From Pseudalgibacter ostreae (GTDB lineage: Bacteria > Bacteroidota > Bacteroidia > Flavobacteriales > Flavobacteriaceae), in NCBI RefSeq assembly GCF_042427585.1, contig NZ_JBHMFC010000016.1:62001-126000 (forward strand): DNA of 64,000 nt. Direction: 5' to 3'. Position numbers and translations under genes: made by a program. Below are positions 26,832 through 36,128 of the stretch, piece after piece. The notes beneath the pieces were generated by a model, which saw only the letters and a program-made list of their open reading frames with translations, was not told where the DNA came from and did no database searches. Numbering within the stretch: the stretch's first letter is position 1; each line of letters begins with the position of its first letter.

Positions 26832-28346
26832 ATGCCAATACCTATAGTTAATTCAATTGCTTCTTGGTTTTTAAAAAAACGTTTCCATCAAATAGAATTG
26901 TTTTTAAAATACCCTAATGAAGTCCAAAACGAATTACTATTAAACCTTCTTGACATTGCAAAAAACACCGAAATTGGCAAGCAATATGATTTTGCAAGTA
27001 TTAAAAACTATAAAACGTTTGCTGAACGTGTGCCTATAAGATGCTATGATGATTTACAAGGCACCATTGAACGTGCCAGACAGGGAGAAACCAATATTTT
27101 TTGGCCTAGCCCGATAAAGTGGTTTGCAAAATCTAGTGGGACCACCGGTGCGAAAAGCAAATTTATTCCCGTTAGCCAAGAATCACTTGAAAATTGCCAT
27201 TATGCGGCTGGTAAAGATTTGCTTTGTATGTACTTAAGCAATAATGAGGACTCCCAATTATTTACCGGCAAAAGCTTGCGCTTGGGCGGAAGCCAAGAAT
27301 TATATAAAGAAAACGGTACAATCTTTGGCGATTTATCGGCAATTCTAATAGACAACATGCCTTTTTGGGCCGAATACAGCAGTACCCCCAGCAACAAAGT
27401 CTCTTTAATGAGCAATTGGGAGCATAAAATGCAGGCTATTGTAAACGAGACCATCAATGAAAATGTTACTAGTCTTGCTGGCGTTCCTTCTTGGATGCTA
27501 GTACTCCTTAATAATGTACTCGAAAGCACAGACCAAACAAGTTTACATGATATCTGGCCAAATTTAGAAGTATACTTCCATGGCGGTGTTAGTTTTTCCC
27601 CTTACGTAGATCAATATAAAAAAATACTTCCTAAAAAAGAGTTTCGATATTATGAGATTTATAATGCTTCCGAAGGTTTTTTTGCCATTCAAGACCAAAA
27701 CAATTCCAATGAATTATTACTCATGTTGGATTATGGTATTTTTTACGAATTTATCCCCATGGATTCTTATGGCACAGCAACAGAACAAGTTATACCTCTT
27801 AATGATGTTAAACTAAACGTTAATTACGCTATAATTATTACGACAAATGCAGGACTTTGGCGGTATAAAATTGGCGATACACTTAGGTTCACATCATTAA
27901 ATCCCTATAGAATAAAAATTTCAGGGAGAACCAAACACCATTTGAATGCTTTTGGAGAAGAACTGATTATTGAAAATGCTGAAGAAGCCTTAAAAAACGT
28001 ATGTAAGCGTACTAATGCAGAAATTGTAGATTTTACTGCTGCTCCTATTTTTATGGAAGGCAGAGAAAAGGGTGGACACGAATGGCTGATAGAATTTAAG
28101 ACGCCTCCTGAAAATATAAATTATTTTAACGAGCTTTTTGACAATGCGTTAAAAGGATTAAATTCCGATTATGAAGCCAAACGTTATAATAATATGACCC
28201 TTAACAAGCCCAAAATCCATATTGCTCGCAACAACCTATTTTACGATTGGTTAAAAAGGAACAATAGGTTGGGAGGCCAACATAAAATACCCCGACTCTC
28301 AAATTCGCGTGAATATTTAGACGAACTCCTGCACATGAATTTGTAA
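26832..28346 (+). CDS. GH3 auxin-responsive-family acyl-adenylating enzyme
   Basis: A 504-residue member of the GH3 (Gretchen Hagen 3) family, not the glycosidase family. Plant members adenylate carboxylic acids such as indole acetate or jasmonate and join them to amino acids. Three ATP-binding motifs are visible: SSGTTGAKSKFIPVS (about residues 103-117), YNASEGFFA and TTNAGLWRYKIGDTLRF. Bacterial members are common in Bacteroidota but their substrates are not known to me. No carrier protein or biosynthetic cluster is next to it. It is single and divergent from a DUF2797 gene. Confidence 0.92.
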   Translation: MPIPIVNSIASWFLKKRFHQIELFLKYPNEVQNELLLNLLDIAKNTEIGKQYDFASIKNYKTFAERVPIRCYDDLQGTIERARQGETNIFWPSPIKWFAKSSGTTGAKSKFIPVSQESLENCHYAAGKDLLCMYLSNNEDSQLFTGKSLRLGGSQELYKENGTIFGDLSAILIDNMPFWAEYSSTPSNKVSLMSNWEHKMQAIVNETINENVTSLAGVPSWMLVLLNNVLESTDQTSLHDIWPNLEVYFHGGVSFSPYVDQYKKILPKKEFRYYEIYNASEGFFAIQDQNNSNELLLMLDYGIFYEFIPMDSYGTATEQVIPLNDVKLNVNYAIIITTNAGLWRYKIGDTLRFTSLNPYRIKISGRTKHHLNAFGEELIIENAEEALKNVCKRTNAEIVDFTAAPIFMEGREKGGHEWLIEFKTPPENINYFNELFDNALKGLNSDYEAKRYNNMTLNKPKIHIARNNLFYDWLKRNNRLGGQHKIPRLSNSREYLDELLHMNL

Positions 28347-28462
28347 TCTATGCAAGCCCATTCATTATATAAATTTCTGTAACTTAAAACGAAACAACAA
28401 ACACTCTTCCCTATTGAAAGCTCGCTAAAACTACATAGCCATTACCTAAACAATCGTGCTTT

Positions 28463-29242
28463 CTAAAAATCTAACACATCAACATTAAAAGCACCTCCTA
28501 AAAGATCTTTCATAACCTCTGGGTTACCATTAGTGAAAAATTGATTTTCAGATGGGGTGTTTTGAGCGTTCAACACATCATATTGGTCTAAAACAACTTT
28601 AGTCTGTTTTGCCACTGCCAAACCAGAATCAATAATTTTAACCTGTTCTGGCAACAATTCCAGTAGTAAAGGCATAAGATAAGGATAGTGCGTACAGCCC
28701 AACACCAAATAATCGATATTTGCAGCAATCATGGGGTCTAAATATGTTTTCAGAAGTGCTTTTGTTAGCGGGTCGTTAGCTTTTCCCGCCTCAATAAGCT
28801 CTACCAAGCCTTCTCCTATACGTTCCACAACGCGATGGCCTTGTGTGTACAAAGTGGAGGTGTTGTGAAACAGCTCACTTGACAAGGTGCCTTTGGTCGC
28901 TAAAATACCTATAGCTTTTGTTTTAGAGTTTAAAGCCGCTGGTTTAATTGCAGGCTCTATACCAATAAAAGGAACCTTATATTGAGATCTAAGTATGTCT
29001 ATAGCATTAGTAGTTGCCGTATTACATGCTACAACAATAAGTTTACAATTCTTATTAAGCAAATACTCTGTGTTTTTAATACTCAATTGGAGTATCTCGT
29101 TTTTGCTTTTAGACCCATAAGGTGCATTGGCACTATCGGCAAGATATATCGTGTTTTCATGAGGCAAAAGCGCGAAAATTTCTTTCCATAAAGATGTACC
29201 CCCTACCCCAGAATCAAAAATACCAATAGGCTGTGTGTTCAT
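28463..29242 (-). CDS. murI: Glutamate racemase
   Basis: Makes D-glutamate for peptidoglycan. With the start at 29242 the protein has 259 residues. The motifs are GIFDSGVGGTS (D10), VVACNTATT (C73) and LGCTHYPYL (C183, H185), the two catalytic cysteines being present. A longer frame reaches 29290, but its added codons run through a terminator hairpin and a -7 promoter motif, so MNTQPIGIFDSG at 29242 is the likely start. It follows the bamA-skp operon but appears to have its own promoter. Confidence 0.96.
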   Translation of the reverse strand: MNTQPIGIFDSGVGGTSLWKEIFALLPHENTIYLADSANAPYGSKSKNEILQLSIKNTEYLLNKNCKLIVVACNTATTNAIDILRSQYKVPFIGIEPAIKPAALNSKTKAIGILATKGTLSSELFHNTSTLYTQGHRVVERIGEGLVELIEAGKANDPLTKALLKTYLDPMIAANIDYLVLGCTHYPYLMPLLLELLPEQVKIIDSGLAVAKQTKVVLDQYDVLNAQNTPSENQFFTNGNPEVMKDLLGGAFNVDVLDF

Positions 29243-29248
29243 AGTTAA

Positions 29249-29256
29249 CAAAAATA
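29249..29256 (-). promoter_or_regulatory. Candidate -7 element of murI
   Basis: The minus strand reads TATTTTTG, an exact TAnnTTTG match, directly after the terminator stem of the upstream operon and 6 bases before the murI ATG. Its T residues are also the T-tract of that terminator. Confidence 0.5.
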
Positions 29257-29288
29257 AAAAAGCTACCTCATTAAAGGTAGCTTTTTTC
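29255..29288 (-). terminator. Terminator of the bamA-skp operon
   Basis: AGCTACCT (29261-29268) and AGGTAGCT (29275-29282) form a perfect 8-bp stem with a 6-base loop, flanked by A and T runs. It lies 30 bases beyond the end of the short OmpH gene. Confidence 0.85.
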
Positions 29289-29317
29289 AATATTATTTGA
29301 GTTTTCTATATTCTGAA

Positions 29318-29824
29318 TTAGATGCCCAATTCTTTTTTCACATCATTTAAAAGGTCTTTACCATCTGCTAAAATAGTAGCACCTTGAGCTGTATCTAAAA
29401 CATAGTCGAATTTTTGTGCTCTAGCAACCTTTAAAATAGCAGCTTTAGCTTTCTCTGTAATAGGCTTTAACAAATCCATTTCTTTAGTTTGAAGGTCTTT
29501 TTGTGCTTGGCCTTGGTATTGTTGGATATTTTGTTGCATGCCTTGAATCTCTTGACCTCTTTTTGCATTTTCCTCATCTGTTTTTGATGGTGCTTCTGCT
29601 TCGTATTGTTTTACTTTATTTTGAAACTCAGTACCCATAGTCTGCAAATCTGCTTGATAGGTTTTACTTAACGTTTCTAATTGCTTTTGTGCCGCTTTCA
29701 TGGCAGGCATGGCAGAGATTAATTCCTGCGTGTCTATATGTGCAACTTTACTTTGGGCCTGTGTAAAACTAACGGTTCCAATACATAATGCAGTTGCTAA
29801 TAAAAGGGTTTTCAATTGTTTCAT
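29318..29824 (-). CDS. Skp/OmpH-family periplasmic chaperone (short)
   Basis: A 168-residue Skp-type chaperone that holds unfolded outer-membrane proteins on their way to BamA. A signal peptide (1-23, ending TQAQS) is followed by KVAHIDTQELISAMPAMKAAQKQLE, the hairpin of two long helices (about residues 40-120) and a C-terminal strand region FDYVLDTAQGATILADGKDL. It is the last gene of the operon, 23 bases after a longer paralogue, and is closed by a terminator. Confidence 0.92.
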   Translation of the reverse strand: MKQLKTLLLATALCIGTVSFTQAQSKVAHIDTQELISAMPAMKAAQKQLETLSKTYQADLQTMGTEFQNKVKQYEAEAPSKTDEENAKRGQEIQGMQQNIQQYQGQAQKDLQTKEMDLLKPITEKAKAAILKVARAQKFDYVLDTAQGATILADGKDLLNDVKKELGI

Positions 29825-29847
29825 TTTTAAATAGTATTTGTCTGTTA

Positions 29848-30846
29848 TTATTTGTTATTACTTAGGCTGTCTCTAACCCGTTGTCTTTCTTCTAATATGT
29901 TTTGTTTTCTTTCCTCTAATTCTTTTTTTCGCTGCTCTCGCTCTTGAAGTTTCCTTAGTCTATTTTCTTCTATAAGTTGTGCCCTGGTTTTTGTTTCAGT
30001 ATTATCTTGGTCATTTATTTCATCAATAACTTTCTCTTCAGGAACTACTGTTTCGTTAGGGCTTTTTCTTTCCTCTAATTTTTCTTCTCTTGCCTGAGCC
30101 CTTTCTTCTAATATTTTTTGCCGTCTGTCTTCTGCTTCCTTTTTCTTGGCTTCACGCGCATCTAAAACTTCTTGTCGGCGTGCTTCTTCGGCTTTGGCCC
30201 TTTCTTCTCGTTTGTCTTCTAAAGCGTCTTCACGTGCCTCTTGCTCCTCATTAACTTCAGGCACAACATCTTCTGCTTCGGCAGCTCTACGTTCTGATTT
30301 TGATGAGGCTTGAGTACGTTTTGAAGTTCTGGTAATACTTCTTATTATTTGCTCACTTAAATCAAATTGTTTTGCTGAATATAACATAACAGCATCTGAG
30401 GATTTATCAAAAATGAAGTCGTATTTTCTACTTTCTGCGATATCCTGAACTGCTGAAAAAACTTGATCTTGGATAGGCTGCATCAATTGCTTTTTTTGAA
30501 TCATTAAATCGCCATTGGGTCCAAAACGTTTTTGCTGATAATCCAATATTTCTTTTTCTTCAAAATCGATATCTTCTTCACGTTCGTCTATAAGTTCTTT
30601 GGTAAGAAGTGTTTTCTCGTTACTTAAGTCTTTTCGTTTTTGTGCAATTTCAGAAAGTCGCAATTCAATTTCATTTTTCCATTTTTGAACTTTGCTCTCT
30701 AATTGCGACGAAGCCTCTTGATATTCGGGAACGTTTTCTAAAATATATTCAGTATCTATATACCCTATCCGAACTCCGCGTTGGGCGTTTAGGGATAAAT
30801 TGAGCATTAGCACAATTGTCAATAAAAAAAGAACGTTGCTTTTCAT
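29848..30846 (-). CDS. Skp/OmpH-family chaperone with long charged helical tail
   Basis: A 332-residue paralogue of the neighbouring chaperone. Residues 1-22 form a signal peptide and 24-178 the Skp core (VRIGYIDTEYILENVPEYQ, YDFIFDKSSDAVMLYSA). Residues 184-332 are an added tail that is almost wholly Glu, Arg, Lys, Gln and Ala, with repeating EERKQNILEERQ-like units; it should form a long single helix or coiled coil. Flavobacteria often carry a long and a short Skp after bamA. The tail might reach the peptidoglycan or bind partners, but that is speculation. Confidence 0.9.
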   Translation of the reverse strand: MKSNVLFLLTIVLMLNLSLNAQRGVRIGYIDTEYILENVPEYQEASSQLESKVQKWKNEIELRLSEIAQKRKDLSNEKTLLTKELIDEREEDIDFEEKEILDYQQKRFGPNGDLMIQKKQLMQPIQDQVFSAVQDIAESRKYDFIFDKSSDAVMLYSAKQFDLSEQIIRSITRTSKRTQASSKSERRAAEAEDVVPEVNEEQEAREDALEDKREERAKAEEARRQEVLDAREAKKKEAEDRRQKILEERAQAREEKLEERKSPNETVVPEEKVIDEINDQDNTETKTRAQLIEENRLRKLQEREQRKKELEERKQNILEERQRVRDSLSNNK

Positions 30847-31076
30847 TTGTTTTATATTTTATAATCTACCTGCATAAATTTTAAAACGACCGTTGTTTAT
30901 TTTTGTAAGGTTTTGAATGGTTTTTTCAAATCACCTGATTCATTCTTATTTTCAGATGCAACTCGCAAAATAAACATTTTTGGTTTTATGAAAAACTTTA
31001 ATCTTAACTATTTTTATTCTAGTGTTGTTTCTTCAGAAGTAATACTAGAAAATACCGTGCCAAAATATGAATTAGC

Positions 31077-33707
31077 TTAAAATTGTTGTCCAATTATAAA
31101 ATGAGTTTCCCATCCGTTCTTCACAGTTTCTCCTGGTAATGGATCGAAACCATGACCGAAATCAATCCCTAATAATCCAAAAGCAGGCATAAATATTCTT
31201 ACGCCTAAACCAGCAGAACGCTTAATATTAAAAGGATTATAATCCTTAAAACTGTTATATGCTGCACCACCTTCAATAAATCCTAAAGCATATATCTTGG
31301 CAGAAGCAGCCAATGTTATGGGATAACGCAACTCCAAAGAGAATTTGTTATAAATAGTAGCACCATCATTGGTTATGTTTCCGTTTTGATCTAAAGGTTG
31401 AATGGATTGGTTTGGATAGCCTCTTAAAGCAATAGACTCTCTTCCATCTAGGCTATAACTTCCAAGTCCGTCACCACCTAAAAAGAATCGTTCAAAAGGA
31501 ATCACCCCCCTATCATTATTGTAAGCACCTAAAAATCCAAACTCAAAGCTAGGCTTAAGCACTAAGTTTTTAGTAATCTCTGTGTACCAATCGCCCTTAA
31601 AGTTCACTTTGTAAAACTCCAGCCACTTATATCGCTCTTGATCAATTTCTGCTATTCTTGTTTGTGCATCTGTTCGTTGCTTAGTCGTTATTGCCGCATC
31701 AGCGCTTATCGTTGTTGCATAATTCTCTGCTCTTTCCTCCTTTAATGCTGCATAATCTACACCATTAACCAATGAATAAGGAAATGAAAATTTCGCTGTT
31801 GCACTAAAACTAGATCCACCAGTTGGAAAAATGGGATCTATTCGTGTATTATTTCTGCTTAAGCCCACCGTATAAGATAAGTTGTTCGCATATCCATCGC
31901 CAAAAGTAAATAAGCCAATGTTGTAGTTATTTAAATCGTAACGTTGGTAACCAAGTGCCTGTGATAAAGTAAAGTAATCGTCAGGAACGCTTAATCGTCT
32001 TGCTAAACCAACTGAAATACCTGTAATATTAAAACTTCTGCTTTTATCTGCATTTCCAGTTGTGTAATCGTATTGAAACTGTTTCGTTCGCGATAAAGAT
32101 GTAGAAAATTGTACAGGTCTTTTACCTCCTAACCAGGGCTCAGAAAATGAGAAGCTATAAGTTTGGTAAAAACGGCTAGCCTGCAATCGCAAGGCCAGTT
32201 TTTGGCCATCGCCCATAGGAATGGGCTTATAGGCTTTCCCATTAAGAATGTTTTTTATTGAGAAATTATTAAAAGACAATCCAAGCGTGCCTATAAAACC
32301 GCCACCGCCATAACCGCCTTGTAATTCTATTTGGCTAGATCCCGTTTCTTTAACCTCATACTCCATATCAATAGTCCCTTCATTAGGGTCTGGATTAATA
32401 AAATTAGGGGTTATCGCTTGTGCATCAAAAAAGCCTAACTGTCCAAACTCTCTAACAGTACGCATGACATTCGCTTTACTATAAAGCTGACCTGGGCGCG
32501 TACGTATTTCACGGTAAATAACATGATCATTAGTCTTATCATTCCCTACTACGGAAACATTATTGAAATAAGCCGGCTTACCTTCGGTAATTCTAACCTC
32601 CATATCAATAACATTATTGTCTGCACTTACTTCTACTGGATTTATAGTTGAAAACAAGTAGCCATTATTTTGGTAAAGGTTGGTAATATCATCCGCATCC
32701 GGTTTGGTATTGTCTGCAATACGCTTTTGTAACAACACACCATTATAAGTATCCCCTTTATTAATACGTAACATTCTGCTTAACTGTTGGTTGGTATATA
32801 TTGTATTTCCAATAAATTTAATGTCACCGAATTTATACAACTCACCTTCTTCAAGGTTAATGTTAAGCGTAATTGTTTTATCGTTATTAACGATTATACT
32901 GTCTGATAACACCCGAGCATCTCTGTACCCATTTTCCTTATATTTATCTATCATATGAGATAAATCGGCTTGATAAGCAGAGTCGACAAACTTAGAGCGT
33001 TTGAAAATGCGAATTAAATTAATTTTTTTAGTGCTTTTCATACTTTTTCTAAGCACTTTATCTTTTAAATTGGTATTGCCCTTAAATACAATATCTTTAA
33101 TTTTAACTTTTTCACCTTTATCTATAGCCACCACCATGTTAACCCTGGCTGTCGTTATAGAATCTTTTAAATCTATAGTATTGATATTTACCTTGGTGTT
33201 GTAAAAGCCTTCTTTTTTATATTTATTAACCAAATGGTTTTTAGTAGTAACCCTAAGATTCTCTGTTACTTTTACACCTTTATGAAGTTTATTGTCCTTA
33301 ATAATGGCTTCAATTTTCCCTTTTTTAACACCTGTTATTTTAACTTCATTAAGTTGGGGCAAATCGGAAAGCCTAATTTCTAAGTAAGCGGTGTCTCCTT
33401 CAATTTTAGTGATGTATATTTCTATATCACTAAACAATTTTGAATTCCATAGTTTTTTTATGGCATTACTGATATCTTCTCCTGGGATCATGATTTCCGA
33501 GTCTTTTCTCAACCCAGAATACGTAACAATAGTTTCAGATCCAAAACTGGTGTTCCCAGAAACGCTAACGTCTCCTAAAATATATTTTTTACCGTTATCA
33601 TACGGTTCGCTTTGTGCTTGAAGATTAGTAAAGCCGATTAAAACAACGCATACAGCAATAAAACGTTTTACATATAATCTAAATGGTAATAATTCACCTA
33701 AGTTGTT
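31077..33707 (-). CDS. bamA: Outer-membrane assembly factor BamA
   Basis: Core of the BAM complex that folds beta-barrel proteins into the outer membrane. A signal sequence is followed by POTRA domains (about residues 50-430, for example YILGDVSVSGNTSFGSETIV) and a C-terminal 16-strand barrel with the conserved GGDGLGSYSLDGRESIALRG segment in its loop 6 region, ending in GWETHFIIGQQF. The open frame reaches ATG 33758, which would overlap uppS by 65 bases. I prefer GTG at 33707 (876 residues, overlap 14), which puts the hydrophobic VKRFIAVCVVLIGFTNLQAQ nearer the N-terminus. The first 20 residues remain uncertain. Confidence 0.95.
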   Translation of the reverse strand, partial: NNLGELLPFRLYVKRFIAVCVVLIGFTNLQAQSEPYDNGKKYILGDVSVSGNTSFGSETIVTYSGLRKDSEIMIPGEDISNAIKKLWNSKLFSDIEIYITKIEGDTAYLEIRLSDLPQLNEVKITGVKKGKIEAIIKDNKLHKGVKVTENLRVTTKNHLVNKYKKEGFYNTKVNINTIDLKDSITTARVNMVVAIDKGEKVKIKDIVFKGNTNLKDKVLRKSMKSTKKINLIRIFKRSKFVDSAYQADLSHMIDKYKENGYRDARVLSDSIIVNNDKTITLNINLEEGELYKFGDIKFIGNTIYTNQQLSRMLRINKGDTYNGVLLQKRIADNTKPDADDITNLYQNNGYLFSTINPVEVSADNNVIDMEVRITEGKPAYFNNVSVVGNDKTNDHVIYREIRTRPGQLYSKANVMRTVREFGQLGFFDAQAITPNFINPDPNEGTIDMEYEVKETGSSQIELQGGYGGGGFIGTLGLSFNNFSIKNILNGKAYKPIPMGDGQKLALRLQASRFYQTYSFSFSEPWLGGKRPVQFSTSLSRTKQFQYDYTTGNADKSRSFNITGISVGLARRLSVPDDYFTLSQALGYQRYDLNNYNIGLFTFGDGYANNLSYTVGLSRNNTRIDPIFPTGGSSFSATAKFSFPYSLVNGVDYAALKEERAENYATTISADAAITTKQRTDAQTRIAEIDQERYKWLEFYKVNFKGDWYTEITKNLVLKPSFEFGFLGAYNNDRGVIPFERFFLGGDGLGSYSLDGRESIALRGYPNQSIQPLDQNGNITNDGATIYNKFSLELRYPITLAASAKIYALGFIEGGAAYNSFKDYNPFNIKRSAGLGVRIFMPAFGLLGIDFGHGFDPLPGETVKNGWETHFIIGQQF

Positions 33708-34446
33708 CACTTGTTTTCCCAAATCGTCGTTCTCTTTTTTGATATTCGATAATAGCATTTAATAAATCCGTCTTTTTAAAGTCCGGCCAAAGTATGCTTG
33801 TAAAATGCAATTCGGCGTAGGCAATTTGCCATAATAAAAAGTTGCTAATACGCTGTTCACCACTAGTCCTGATAAGCAAATCTACGTCTGGTAAATTTTG
33901 CGTGTAAAGATGCTCATTAATAATTGATTCATCAATTTTTTCGGGCGAAATTATATTATTTTTAACTTTAATGCTAATTTCTTTTACTGTGTTTATTATT
34001 TCTTCCCTCGACCCGTAGCTTAATGCTAAAGTCAAAATCATTCTATCATTTGTTTTTGTAGCATTCACAACACCCTCTAGCTCCTTATAAACTTTAGCTG
34101 GCAATGATTTTATATTCCCTATGGTACAGAGCTTTATATTGTTTTCCTGAAGGGTTTTAATTTCTTTTTTTAAAGAAGAAACCAATAAACGCATAAGGGT
34201 GTCTACTTCAGGTTTTGGTCTGTTCCAGTTTTCTGTAGAAAAGGCATATAGCGTTAGGTTTTCAATTCCAAGTTTCGCAGATGCCTCTACGGTTTCCCTA
34301 ACGGCTTTCGTACCGTTTTTATGCCCAAAGGCGCGCAACATACCTTGCTGCTTTGCCCAACGCCCATTGCCATCCATAATAATAGCGATGTGTTTGGGTA
34401 ATGGTTTCTGTAATACTTCCTGTTCTAAATCCATATTAGTTGGCAC
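33694..34446 (-). CDS. uppS: Undecaprenyl diphosphate synthase (isoprenyl transferase)
   Basis: Makes the C55 lipid carrier of cell-wall synthesis by cis-condensation of isopentenyl diphosphate. The protein has 250 residues. The catalytic aspartate is D25 in IIMDGNGRWAKQQG; the family motifs LTLYAFSTENWNRP, ALSYGSREEI and DLLIRTSGEQRISNFLLWQ-type C-terminal signature are all present. It overlaps the DUF6089 gene upstream by 11 bases and bamA downstream, so the three are translated from one message. Confidence 0.97.
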   Translation of the reverse strand: MPTNMDLEQEVLQKPLPKHIAIIMDGNGRWAKQQGMLRAFGHKNGTKAVRETVEASAKLGIENLTLYAFSTENWNRPKPEVDTLMRLLVSSLKKEIKTLQENNIKLCTIGNIKSLPAKVYKELEGVVNATKTNDRMILTLALSYGSREEIINTVKEISIKVKNNIISPEKIDESIINEHLYTQNLPDVDLLIRTSGEQRISNFLLWQIAYAELHFTSILWPDFKKTDLLNAIIEYQKRERRFGKTSEQLR

Positions 34447-35125
34447 AATAGCAAGGTTTTATTCCGAACGTATAGGTTAGGGTTATTCCCGTAAACACAT
34501 ACCAATCGTTATTATTGATATTACCAAACCTATAAAGCGCTTGTTTACTTTCTGAGTCTGGCACACTACCTTCAATTTCATCAGAAAAGGTAGTTCTGGC
34601 CCCCACTTCAAAACCTAATATCAATTTATCTATAAAAGTTGTTTTAACACCTAATACCAAGGGAATTCCGTAAATTAAACTTGACGTGTTTTCTGCAGTT
34701 TGCACTCCGGCATTAAAGTAATAATTTTTATGGTACGCTATACTCAAGCCTGTATACAAATAAGGTGTTATTACATTTTTACCCGAATGTAAATCAAAAT
34801 CAAAAAAATTAAATTCCATTCCAGCAGATGCCTCCAAGATACGACTTGCAAAAACATAGTCTCTTTGGATACGTCTTGGGTCGTCTGATTTGCTGTCGTC
34901 TGCTTTCAATTTAGTATACATGAGTGAAGCTCTCCAGGAATGCCTAGGACTGCGGTTCCATTTATAAAGTCCGCCCAAAGCCAACTGATTGGGAGAAATA
35001 TAATCTGTAGCGCCCACATCTCCAATTAAATTACTACCCCCTACAAAAACCCCAAGCTCATGAATTTGAGCATGCCCATATGGTATGCTTAAAATGATTA
35101 TTAAAACGATTGCTAAGTGCCTCAT
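34436..35125 (-). CDS. DUF6089-type outer-membrane beta-barrel protein
   Basis: A 229-residue protein with a signal peptide (1-19, ending GHAQ) and alternating strands typical of a small eight-strand barrel (HELGVFVGGSNLIGDVGATDY, LALGGLYKWNRSP, VFTGITLTYTFGIKPCY). It is the first gene of the uppS-bamA-skp operon, a position I recall as common in flavobacteria. Its function is unknown; the context suggests an outer-membrane role. A -7 element is found 18 bases upstream of the ATG. Confidence 0.85.
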   Translation of the reverse strand: MRHLAIVLIIILSIPYGHAQIHELGVFVGGSNLIGDVGATDYISPNQLALGGLYKWNRSPRHSWRASLMYTKLKADDSKSDDPRRIQRDYVFASRILEASAGMEFNFFDFDLHSGKNVITPYLYTGLSIAYHKNYYFNAGVQTAENTSSLIYGIPLVLGVKTTFIDKLILGFEVGARTTFSDEIEGSVPDSESKQALYRFGNINNNDWYVFTGITLTYTFGIKPCYCAN

Positions 35126-35142
35126 AAAGGTTAAAAAGTTTG

Positions 35143-35150
35143 CAAATATA
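35143..35150 (-). promoter_or_regulatory. Candidate -7 element of the DUF6089-uppS-bamA-skp operon
   Basis: The minus strand reads TATATTTG, an exact TAnnTTTG match, giving a leader of about 15 bases. A -33 TTTG is not evident. Confidence 0.5.
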
Positions 35151-35239
35151 ATAAATAAGATTTTACTGCTACAGTTTTGAGTTAAACAGTATTTCTGTAA
35201 AACAGATTTTTCTTCTAATTATTGTTTGAGCAGTACTAC

Positions 35240-36124
35240 TTAATTACGTTTATCTTCTCCCCACAGAAGCTTTTTTCTAAGAGTATCCAAAAAGCTTTCA
35301 TCCATAAGCTCGATCATTTTAATATTAAAGTCTGCTTTTTTTATTTTTATCAAGGTTCCATTATCCAAAGTGGTTATTCTAGAATCCAAAGAAATCAGAT
35401 GATTTTCCTCTCGCCCTGCCACTTTTAGATGGATTTCTGTATTATCTGGAATAATTAATGGTCGTGCACTCAAGTTATGTGGTGCTATTGGTGCCAAAAC
35501 AAAGCTATTTGTTCGCGGCGTAATTACAGGCCCACCACAACTTAAAGAATAACCAGTTGACCCCGTGGGTGTAGACACAATCAATCCATCACTCCAATAA
35601 GAGGTTAAATACTCATCATCCAAATAGGTTTCAACCGTAATCATAGATGTCGTGTTTTTTCTACTGATGGCGACTTCATTTAATGCAAAATTCAACTTCT
35701 TGATATCCTTATTTTCTGGTTCGGTTTCTACGGACAATAAGCTACGTTCAGAAATTTTATAATGGCCATCCATAATATCTTGAATGGCTTTTTCTATTTG
35801 CCCTACCTGTATGGTGGCCAAAAAACCAAGCCTGCCGGTATTAACGCCAATAATGGGAATACCCAAATCTTGAATATATATAACAGCCCTTAAGATTGTA
35901 CCATCGCCTCCAATACTTACCAAAAAATCAAATGATTTATCTAAGGTATCAAAAGTTTTAAAGGATGTATACTTATCAAAATTAGGAGAGTTGCTTTTTA
36001 TCACGTTAAAAAACTCAGTCTCAATATAAGCATCTGCATTTTTCTCCACTAAATAGGCAAAAAGCCTTTCTACTGAATTTATAGTAGCCTCGTTATAAAA
36101 TCGTCCAAAAACGGCAATTTTCAT
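35240..36124 (-). CDS. nadK: NAD kinase
   Basis: Phosphorylates NAD to NADP. The protein has 294 residues. The diacylglycerol-kinase-like motif GGDGT is at residues 72-76 (catalytic D74), followed by GVNTGRLGFLA, the LNEVAI motif and the glycine-rich PTGSTGYSLSCGGP that binds the nucleotide. It begins 4 bases after the CBS-domain gene, so both form one operon. Confidence 0.97.
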   Translation of the reverse strand: MKIAVFGRFYNEATINSVERLFAYLVEKNADAYIETEFFNVIKSNSPNFDKYTSFKTFDTLDKSFDFLVSIGGDGTILRAVIYIQDLGIPIIGVNTGRLGFLATIQVGQIEKAIQDIMDGHYKISERSLLSVETEPENKDIKKLNFALNEVAISRKNTTSMITVETYLDDEYLTSYWSDGLIVSTPTGSTGYSLSCGGPVITPRTNSFVLAPIAPHNLSARPLIIPDNTEIHLKVAGREENHLISLDSRITTLDNGTLIKIKKADFNIKMIELMDESFLDTLRKKLLWGEDKRN

Positions 36125-36128
36125 AAAT

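Noticed and set aside
33708..33758. Longer bamA start at 33758
   Set aside because: It would overlap uppS by 65 bases and place about 30 polar residues before the signal-peptide helix.
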